This document shows positions 58,504 through 64,000 of a DNA stretch of 64,000 bases, one piece after another. The stretch is taken from assembly GCF_023078355.1 (NCBI RefSeq), contig NZ_CP095552.1:372001-436000 (forward strand), written 5' to 3'. The stretch's first letter is position 1, and every line of letters begins with the position of its first letter. Source of the stretch: Gordonia hongkongensis. Its GTDB lineage: Bacteria; Actinomycetota; Actinomycetes; Mycobacteriales; Mycobacteriaceae. The translations under genes were made by a program, and so were the position numbers. The notes beneath the pieces were generated by a model, which saw nothing but the letters and a program-made list of their open reading frames with translations, had not been told where the DNA came from and ran no database searches.

Positions 58504-60672
58504 CTACGTGCGGAGGATCACCAACTGCTGAGTCGCCCGGGTCATCGACACGTAGCGGTCGACCGCGCCTTCGGTGCCCGCGCCGAAGGCGTCGGGGTCG
58601 ACGAGCACCACGAGGTCGAACTCGAGCCCCTTGGCGAGGGTGGGGGTGAGCGACCGCACGCGGGCGGTCCCGGCGAAGCCGGGTTCGCCGATCACACAGG
58701 CGATTCCGTCTCGATGCGTCGAGGTCCAGTCGTCGACCACGGTGTCGAGGTCCGCGCGGTCGCCGTAGGTGACCGGAATGCCCGCGCGCCGAACCGAAGT
58801 CGGCACGTTCGCGTCGGGGAGCGCCGCGCGGATGACGGGGGCGGCCGCATCCATGATCTCTTCCGGGGTCCGGTAGTTGATCGTGAGTCCCGCCGAGGTG
58901 ACGTCGCGCAGGCCGACGCGCCGAAGCCGCTCTGCCCATGACTCGGGGAATCCGCGTCGTGCCTGCGCGCGGTCGCCGACGACGGTGAAGCTCTTCGACG
59001 GGCAACGGTCGATCAGCATCTGCCACTGGGCGTCGGTGAGTTCCTGCGCTTCGTCGACGACGATGTGCGCGAACGGCCCGGACAGTGGGCGGGCGGTCTC
59101 GCTCACGGACCCGTCCCCGAGGTTGTGGCGCAGGTTCTCGTGCCGGAGCATCGTCATGAGTCCCTCGCCGTCGTCGTGGACCTCGGCGGCGATCAGGTCG
59201 TCGACCACCTGGTCGATCCGCTCGCGTTCCTTCGCCAGGTCCGCGCGCTGTCGGCGACGACGGGCCGACGCTGCCGGGTCCCCGATCCGGCGGTGGGCGC
59301 GGTCGAGGACCGGCAGGTCGGCATCGGTCCAGGCATCGGGGACGCTGCGCTGGAGTGCGCGTACCTCGCCGGGTGACAGCCACGGCGCACACATGCGGAG
59401 GAAGGCCGGCACCGACCACAGGTCACCGACGATCTCGGCGGCGTCCAGGATCGGCCATGCCCGCGAGAAGGTTGCCGCGAGTTCGTCATTCGCGGCCAAC
59501 GCACGACGCAGCGCGTGCTGGGGCACGTCGTCGTCTTGTCGCGACGCGATGATCGACACCAGTTCTTCCCACACCTCCTCCCGCTCCTCGTTGTGTGCGG
59601 TTCCGCGCTCGGCTGCGTCGAAGGCGTCTGCCCAGTCGTCCGCGGTCAGAGTCGTCTCCATCCAGGGTGTTTCGACCACGAACGGCGTCGTCGGCGGTTG
59701 TTCGTAGAACTTCACCGCCGGCTCGACCGCCTCGACCATGCGAGCCGACGACTTCATCCGTGCCACGTCGACGTCGGCTTCGGTTGTCGCCGAATCGCCT
59801 TCGACGACGAGATCGGCGAGAGTGCAGGTCTGGACGCTCTCCTCGCCGAGGCTCGGCAGCACATCGGCGACGTAGGCGAGGTACGGCCGATGAGGTCCGA
59901 CGACGAGCAACCCGCCTCGACGACCGGCGAGGCGCGGATCGGCGTAGACGAGGTAGGCGGCACGATGCAGCGCGACGACGGTCTTGCCGGTTCCCGGCCC
60001 GCCGTCGACGACGAGGGTCCCGTGCGAGCCGGCTCGGATGATCGCGTCCTGATCGGTGGCGATGGTGCCCAGGACATCTCGCATGCGCGGGGAACGACTG
60101 GCGCCGAGGTCGGCGAGGAACGCGGACTGCTCGTCGAGCGCGGCGTGGGAGGCGAGCACCGCGGGGTCGTCGACGAAGACCTCGTCCCAGTAGTCGGTGA
60201 TCCGGCCGTGGGTCCAGCGGTAGCGGCGTCGGCTCACCAGTCCCATCGGGTCGCGGCGGGTGGCGGCGAAGAACGGCGCGGCCAGCGGGGTGCGCCAGTC
60301 GACGAGCAGGGTCTCGCCGGCGGCATCGGTCAGCCCGAGCCGGCCGATGTAGAGGATCTCCCCGTCGTCGCGGACCAGCCGACCCAGGCACAGGTCGAGG
60401 CCGAACCGCCGCAGCGATCGGATACGTGCGCCGAGCTGGTGGATCTCCATGTCGCGGTCGACGGCCCGACGACCCCTGCCACCGGCCTCGCGCCGAAGGT
60501 GCTGCAGGCGCTCGTCGGTGTCGGCCAAGGTGCGTCGCAGGTTCGTGGTGATCGAGGCGAAGTGTCGGGTGTCGTCGGCGACGAGGGCCGGATCGTTCTT
60601 CGGGGACAGGCTGTCGGGGAGGGCGAACACCGCGGTGGTCGTTGACGTCGCGTTGTCTTGGACTGGGGGCAC
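58504..60672 (-). CDS. helR: RNA polymerase recycling motor ATPase HelR (UvrD-like)
   Basis: A 722-residue superfamily 1 motor ATPase of the HelD/HelR group. HelR dislodges stalled, rifamycin-bound RNA polymerase and so gives tolerance to rifamycins. Visible motifs are an N-terminal coiled coil (TNLRRTLADTDERLQHLRREAGG), Walker A GGPGTGKT with Lys230, HIVVDEAQELTDAQWQML (motif II), VGDRAQARRG (motif III), INYRTPEEI (motif IV), LTPTLAKGLEFDLVVLVDPD (motif V) and YVSMTRATQQLVIL (motif VI). Length and order match HelR. A rifamycin-associated element lies 73 bases upstream of the start, which strongly supports HelR over a repair helicase. Confidence 0.92.
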   Translation of the reverse strand: MPPVQDNATSTTTAVFALPDSLSPKNDPALVADDTRHFASITTNLRRTLADTDERLQHLRREAGGRGRRAVDRDMEIHQLGARIRSLRRFGLDLCLGRLVRDDGEILYIGRLGLTDAAGETLLVDWRTPLAAPFFAATRRDPMGLVSRRRYRWTHGRITDYWDEVFVDDPAVLASHAALDEQSAFLADLGASRSPRMRDVLGTIATDQDAIIRAGSHGTLVVDGGPGTGKTVVALHRAAYLVYADPRLAGRRGGLLVVGPHRPYLAYVADVLPSLGEESVQTCTLADLVVEGDSATTEADVDVARMKSSARMVEAVEPAVKFYEQPPTTPFVVETPWMETTLTADDWADAFDAAERGTAHNEEREEVWEELVSIIASRQDDDVPQHALRRALAANDELAATFSRAWPILDAAEIVGDLWSVPAFLRMCAPWLSPGEVRALQRSVPDAWTDADLPVLDRAHRRIGDPAASARRRRQRADLAKERERIDQVVDDLIAAEVHDDGEGLMTMLRHENLRHNLGDGSVSETARPLSGPFAHIVVDEAQELTDAQWQMLIDRCPSKSFTVVGDRAQARRGFPESWAERLRRVGLRDVTSAGLTINYRTPEEIMDAAAPVIRAALPDANVPTSVRRAGIPVTYGDRADLDTVVDDWTSTHRDGIACVIGEPGFAGTARVRSLTPTLAKGLEFDLVVLVDPDAFGAGTEGAVDRYVSMTRATQQLVILRT

Positions 60673-60744
60673 AGAGATGACTCCGAATCAGCAGGTGGCA
60701 GGGGTGGTCGTCGCAGGTGAGACAGCGATTCTGCACCGGATGGG

Positions 60745-60763
60745 GGGTCTTGCGGCAAGCCCC
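60745..60763. promoter_or_regulatory. Rifamycin-associated element (RAE)
   Basis: GGGTCTTGCGGCAAGCCCC matches the 19-base RAE inverted repeat, as I know it (GGGGCTTGCGGCAAGCCCC), at 18 of 19 positions. It lies 73 bases upstream of helR. RAEs precede rifamycin-inducible resistance genes such as rph and helR in actinomycetes. Confidence 0.88.
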
Positions 60764-60877
60764 TGTCCAGGGCTTATGGTGAAAGGGGCAGAGATCGGCG
60801 GGTGCGCAGGTGAAACGGACCCCGATATCACTTGTCCTGGACGTCCGCGCAGCTGTTGCAGCCCGCGGTGCTGTATG

Positions 60878-60908
60878 TGAAAGTACTTTCAGTTCACTAC
60901 GGTGAACT
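60878..60908. promoter_or_regulatory. Two abutting palindromes of unknown role
   Basis: TGAAAGTACTTTCA (60878-60891) is a perfect 14-base palindrome. It is followed at once by AGTTCAC-TACG-GTGAACT (60891-60908), a 7-bp-arm inverted repeat sharing one base with it. The surrounding bases are AT-rich compared with the region, as expected for a promoter-operator. Confidence 0.65.
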
Positions 60909-61118
60909 CTTTTCGGTGGGGCCTGTCAGGGGGCTGCCGCCCCCGAGGGCACGGGGGTGGGGCGGCAGCGCGGCCACGGTCTCCGCGTCTCACTCGTCAG
61001 TGTTCGGGCTCATTCGACCGACTGGTTCGCTGTCGTCGCGGCATCGCCATGACCTGCGGTCTTCCGATCGTCGAGGTGGGCTCCCGACTTCGCGCCGTAA
61101 GGTCGGAGAGGGAATGAC

Positions 61119-61161
61119 GCGCGGCGTCGAGCCGAACCGATGATTTCGGCTGAGGCCGCGC
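61119..61161 (+). promoter_or_regulatory. Two-step hairpin in the leader of the MmpS-like gene
   Basis: GCGCGGC pairs with GCCGCGC and, inside it, AGCCGAA pairs with TTCGGCT, giving a 43-base stem with a small internal loop. It ends 42 bases before ATG 61204. It could be an attenuator or transcript stabiliser; no known riboswitch is recognised. Confidence 0.45.
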
Positions 61162-61203
61162 CGCGTCGACGACGACGCTCGAGAATCCGACCGGAGGCCG
61201 ACG

Positions 61204-61989
61204 ATGGGACAGCCGTACGGGGGGCCGAACCCCGGCGCTCACGACCCTCGACGCCGCGACGGAGGCGGCAGCCAGACCGGCGGGTCGCCTCGCGATCTCT
61301 ACGGGCAACCCGTAGTACCGCAGCTCTATCCGCCGCTCGGTTACGCCGCGGACGGGACCCCGATGTTCCGCCCCGGCCAGCCGACCAACACCGAGCTCAC
61401 CCTGGCCGAGCGCGCCGAGCGTGCCGAGGCCGAACGCGTCGCGGCGGCCGAGCGGGAGGCCGAAAGCGCCGACGGCCGACCGGGTTCACGCATCCGCAAG
61501 GTGCCCACCGCAACCCTCATCCTGACCCTGGGCGTGGTGGTGCTGCTCGTGGTGGCTTTCGTCGGGTTCCTCGGGCTGCGGGAGGAGGCACCGCAGGACC
61601 GCTTCGCCGACTCGCCGGCGGTCACCGACACCATGCCGATCCCACGCACCTTCGAACCGCCCAGCCTCACCCCGCCCGACCCGGGACAGCAGCTCCCAGG
61701 TCAACCCGGTGAGCGGATCGATCCGCAGAACAAACCGGTGACCTACGAGGCGACCATCGACGGGCAGGCCACCATCCTCTACGTCGACGACAACGGCCTG
61801 CGCTCGGAGTTCGCCCCGACGAATCCGTGGACCGTCCAGTTCACCGGCGGGGTCAACCCGCTGCGCCTCTTGGTCATCGCGGGAACGGGTAGCTCGGTGA
61901 GTTGCTCGATCACGGTCGCGGGCGAGGTGGTGGTCGAAGACACCGTGACGCCGTCATCGCCCCGCCGAACCGCGTCCTGTATCGCCTGA
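61204..61989 (+). CDS. Single-pass membrane protein with MmpS-like extracytoplasmic domain
   Basis: A 261-residue protein. It has a Gly/Pro-rich cytoplasmic N-terminus, a charged helix (LTLAERAERAEAERVAAAEREAE, about 61-83), a transmembrane segment (ATLILTLGVVVLLVVAFVGFLGL, about 102-124) and a Pro-rich linker. The C-terminal domain (about 180-261: VTYEATIDGQATILYVDDNGLRSEF, SSVSCSITVAGEVVVED, ASCIA) carries the two cysteines and strand pattern of MmpS proteins. There is no mmpL next to it, so it may act alone or with a distant partner. Confidence 0.78.
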   Translation: MGQPYGGPNPGAHDPRRRDGGGSQTGGSPRDLYGQPVVPQLYPPLGYAADGTPMFRPGQPTNTELTLAERAERAEAERVAAAEREAESADGRPGSRIRKVPTATLILTLGVVVLLVVAFVGFLGLREEAPQDRFADSPAVTDTMPIPRTFEPPSLTPPDPGQQLPGQPGERIDPQNKPVTYEATIDGQATILYVDDNGLRSEFAPTNPWTVQFTGGVNPLRLLVIAGTGSSVSCSITVAGEVVVEDTVTPSSPRRTASCIA

Positions 61990-62083
61990 ACGGTCACGTC
62001 TTCGGGGTCCCGGGCCGGGTGATCGGTCGGGTGACCAGGTCGTCCGATGTGTGATCGGGGCGGTTGCTCGCTACCGTGGTCAC

Positions 62084-62704
62084 GTGAGTTCTCCGCAGAC
62101 AGCCCCTGACAGCGGTCAGTCCTCCGCCACCAACGACGAGTTCAAGACGATGCTCACGTGGCGAGGCGAAGACACCGATCGACTGGAACAGGTCCGCCTG
62201 GTCGTGTCCGGCGCACGACTCAAGGCCTATGGACGGATCATCGCCGCGGCGACCGCCGACCACGAGGCGTTCTCCGCGTCCTACGAGCTGCAGACCACCG
62301 ATGCCGGTGTGGTCAAGCGGCTCACCGTTCACCTGGTTCGCACTGACGGTGAGACGCAGTTCGGCATCACGCGCGACGACGAGGGCACGTGGCTGATCCG
62401 TCGTCCCGACGGTGAGACCACCCGTTCGGACTTCGACGGCGCCGAAGACGTGGACCTCGCATTGTCACCGATGTTCAACGCCTTGCCGATCCGGCGACGT
62501 GCTCTCTCGGCGTCGACTCCCGGAGCGGTCGAGATCCCGGTCGCGTACATGTACCTGCCCAGCGGAGACGTGAAGCCGGCGACGATGTCGTACACCCCGG
62601 GCACGGACGGATTCCGTGTGGTGTCGCCGCTTGCGACCACCACCATCACCGTCGACGAGAACAACTTCGTCGTCGACTACCCGGGCCTCGCGCGCCGGGT
62701 CTGA
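62084..62704 (+). CDS. Putative glycolipid-binding family protein
   Basis: A 206-residue soluble protein resembling the glycolipid-binding (PF06475) family. LTWRGEDTDRLEQVRLVVSGARLKAYGRIIAA near the N-terminus is the defining block, and SASYELQTTDAGVVKRLTVH and the paired strands to the C-terminus fit its beta-barrel. Its function is not established. It starts at GTG 62084. It converges with tyrA 35 bases downstream. Confidence 0.82.
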   Translation: MSSPQTAPDSGQSSATNDEFKTMLTWRGEDTDRLEQVRLVVSGARLKAYGRIIAAATADHEAFSASYELQTTDAGVVKRLTVHLVRTDGETQFGITRDDEGTWLIRRPDGETTRSDFDGAEDVDLALSPMFNALPIRRRALSASTPGAVEIPVAYMYLPSGDVKPATMSYTPGTDGFRVVSPLATTTITVDENNFVVDYPGLARRV

Positions 62705-62739
62705 CGTGTGCGGGCGGCCCCAGGGACACGGCGCGGCGG

Positions 62740-63714
62740 TCAGCCCACCCACACCCGGCCCTGATGGGCCTGCCGGCGTAGTTCCTGCTGCCACCCGTCG
62801 TCGCCGACCGTCACCCCGGAGATGACCTCCGCGGCGCCGGAATGCAGTTGCTCGTACGCCTTTCGCGCGCGGTGCCCGTCGTCGACGAGTACTTCGGCGG
62901 TTCCGTGGTCGCGGAGTTCGTCGCGCACGGCGGTGAGGCGGTCGATCGTCTCGCTGAGGACGTTGAGCACGGCGATGCCGTTGGCCTCGATCATCGCGCG
63001 TTGCAGGGCGGGTGCGGTGCCGGCGACCCGGGTGCCGTCACGGAAGCTGCCGGCGGCCAGGCGTAGGGCGAGGTCGCTCTCACCGGCCCCGACGGCGGCC
63101 GTGGCCGCGGCGGTCAGGTGTGGCAGATGCGAGATCGCGGCGACCGCCCGATCGTGCGCGTCGGGTGCGACCGGCACCACTCGCGAGCCGACCGTCACGG
63201 CCAGCGCGGCCACCGTGAGCCAGTCGTCGGCCGGGGTGTGATCGGTGGTGGTGACCGCCCACATGGCCCCGTCGAAGAGGGTGGCGTCGGTTGCCGCCCA
63301 GCCCGACGAACTGGTCCCGGCCATCGGATGCCCGCCGACGTATCGACCTCCGGGATGCAGATCGGCGAGTAGGCGCTCGACTTCCTGCTTGACGCTGATG
63401 ACGTCGGTGACCAGGAGCCCGGGCGCGTTCTCGGCGATGGCCGTCACCAGGGGGCCGATCGTCGTCACCGGTGTCGCGAGCACGAGCAGCGCGTCCGACG
63501 ACGCCGCGCGCCAAAGCGTCGCAACAAGATCCGCGGACGCGTCATACCCGTCGCCGATGGCCGCATCGACGGTCGTGGCCGACCGGTTGTAGCCGAACGC
63601 CTCGTGCCCGGCGTCGTGCAGGGCCCGCAGCAGCGAGCCGCCGATCAGGCCGAGACCCAGCACACAGACCGGCGTGGGAAGGGCGACAGCGGGGGACGAC
63701 GGCGCGGCAGTCAC
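62740..63714 (-). CDS. tyrA: Prephenate dehydrogenase
   Basis: A 324-residue NAD(P)-dependent enzyme of tyrosine biosynthesis that converts prephenate to 4-hydroxyphenylpyruvate. It shows the Rossmann motif VLGLGLIGGSLLRALHDAGH at residues 18-37, LATPVTTIGPLV, the catalytic GGRYVGGHPMAGTSSSGW with its His, and the helical dimerisation domain from about residue 190 (VAAISHLPHLTAAATAA). No ACT or chorismate mutase domain is present. It corresponds to Rv3754, and the hisC/pat gene nearby would complete tyrosine synthesis. Confidence 0.94.
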   Translation of the reverse strand: MTAAPSSPAVALPTPVCVLGLGLIGGSLLRALHDAGHEAFGYNRSATTVDAAIGDGYDASADLVATLWRAASSDALLVLATPVTTIGPLVTAIAENAPGLLVTDVISVKQEVERLLADLHPGGRYVGGHPMAGTSSSGWAATDATLFDGAMWAVTTTDHTPADDWLTVAALAVTVGSRVVPVAPDAHDRAVAAISHLPHLTAAATAAVGAGESDLALRLAAGSFRDGTRVAGTAPALQRAMIEANGIAVLNVLSETIDRLTAVRDELRDHGTAEVLVDDGHRARKAYEQLHSGAAEVISGVTVGDDGWQQELRRQAHQGRVWVG

Positions 63715-63792
63715 CCTGACACGTTCCCATACCGGTCATGCCCGGTGAACCGGGACTTGGGAGTACCGGTGATAGGGGCTACGGTTTGTCGC

Positions 63793-64000
63793 ATGGCCGG
63801 TGCCGGATTTGGGAAGTCGGGGTCGAACGCGCAGGACGTGGACGACGACATCGACGGTTTCGCCGTGGCGGTCGTCCGCGACGAGAGCGGGTGGAAGGTC
63901 ACCGCGATGAAACCGTCGGCGCTCTCTGATCTCGAGGACGCCGAGACCCAGTTGCGTGAGCTGCGTTCGGCGGGCGCGGTCTTCGGGCTCCTCGACGTCG
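63793..64000 (+). CDS. tRNA adenosine deaminase-associated protein, N-terminal part, truncated
   Basis: The first 69 residues of a protein (MAGAGFGKSGSNAQDVDDDIDGFAVAVVRDESGWKV, then ALSDLEDAETQLRELRSAGAVFGLLDV) matching the actinobacterial family found immediately upstream of tadA, as Rv3753c is to Rv3752c. Its role is presumed to support tRNA A34-to-inosine editing but is not proved. It diverges from tyrA, and the rest lies beyond the window. Confidence 0.82.
   Translation, partial: MAGAGFGKSGSNAQDVDDDIDGFAVAVVRDESGWKVTAMKPSALSDLEDAETQLRELRSAGAVFGLLDV

Larger units (their letters stand above)
60673..61203. other. 531-base intergenic region between helR and the MmpS-like gene
   Basis: No gene is supported here. 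From left to right it holds the RAE (60745-60763), two abutting palindromes (60878-60908) and a two-step hairpin (61119-61161) just ahead of the MmpS-like start. It separates two divergent genes. Confidence 0.7.

Overview
The window comes from a high-GC, mycolic-acid-containing actinomycete (Mycobacteriales). It is most like Gordonia, or a close relative of Rhodococcus. The evidence is a complete arabinogalactan-assembly gene set (aftA, dprE1, dprE2, emb arabinosyltransferases, glfT1 with a wzm/wzt flippase, and a GtrA-family protein) together with the proteasome activator bpa, MmpS/MmpL genes, 13E12-type HNH proteins and mycobacterial gene order. From right to left, tyrA, hisC-like, qor, the lysine-less aminotransferase, bpa, wzt/glfT1/wzm, gtrA, dprE1, dprE2, aftA and emb follow the order I know from the Mycobacterium tuberculosis Rv3754-Rv3794 region, but with many accessory genes between them.

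Layout. 1-8150: two emb genes on the minus strand (the left one is cut by the window edge). About 3.9 kb of mobile or repetitive DNA separates them: an IS1380-family insertion sequence sitting in a 47-bp tandem repeat, and a 13E12 DUF222-HNH gene behind a LexA-type box. 8285-14804: aroQ, a DUF3500 lipoprotein, an ArsR/SRPBCC pair with its own operator, a free-standing adenylation-carrier-thioesterase enzyme and a nitroreductase. 14829-19930: a metallo-beta-lactamase-fold gene coupled to aftA, then dprE2 and dprE1. 20109-30574: an accessory block with an AurF-like oxygenase, TetR, a damaged arginase-family gene, an AhpD-like protein, mmpS with a frameshifted mmpL, a PYROXD2-like oxidoreductase, an aldo/keto reductase and GtrA. 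30650-35842: a peptide ABC transporter whose DppC, DppD and DppF parts are fused in one polypeptide. 36006-39784: LLM oxidoreductase, HxlR, thioesterase and MFS exporter. 40062-44629: glfT1, wzt, wzm, bpa and the aminotransferase-like protein. 44699-47842: MarR, quinone oxidoreductase, tRNA-Ser and an autoregulated-looking Fic gene. 47865-58032: xthA, repeats, a methyltransferase/HxlR pair, an ABC exporter, corA, an unknown coiled-coil protein, a thioesterase, a mycolyltransferase-like esterase and hisC. 58151-64000: tRNA-Ser, tRNA-Arg with a strong hairpin, helR with a rifamycin-associated element, an MmpS-like membrane protein, a glycolipid-binding protein, tyrA and the start of a tRNA-deaminase-associated gene.

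Functionally, DprE1/DprE2 make decaprenyl-phospho-arabinose, GlfT1 with Wzm/Wzt starts and exports the galactan, AftA places the first arabinose and the Emb proteins extend the arabinan. Several accessory genes carry clear palindromic operators. The most notable regulatory signals are the RAE upstream of helR, two matched 33-bp inverted repeats ahead of fic, and the LexA-like box ahead of the 13E12 gene. A family of dispersed GC-rich intergenic repeats recurs throughout, sits at convergent gene junctions, and has entered two coding sequences.
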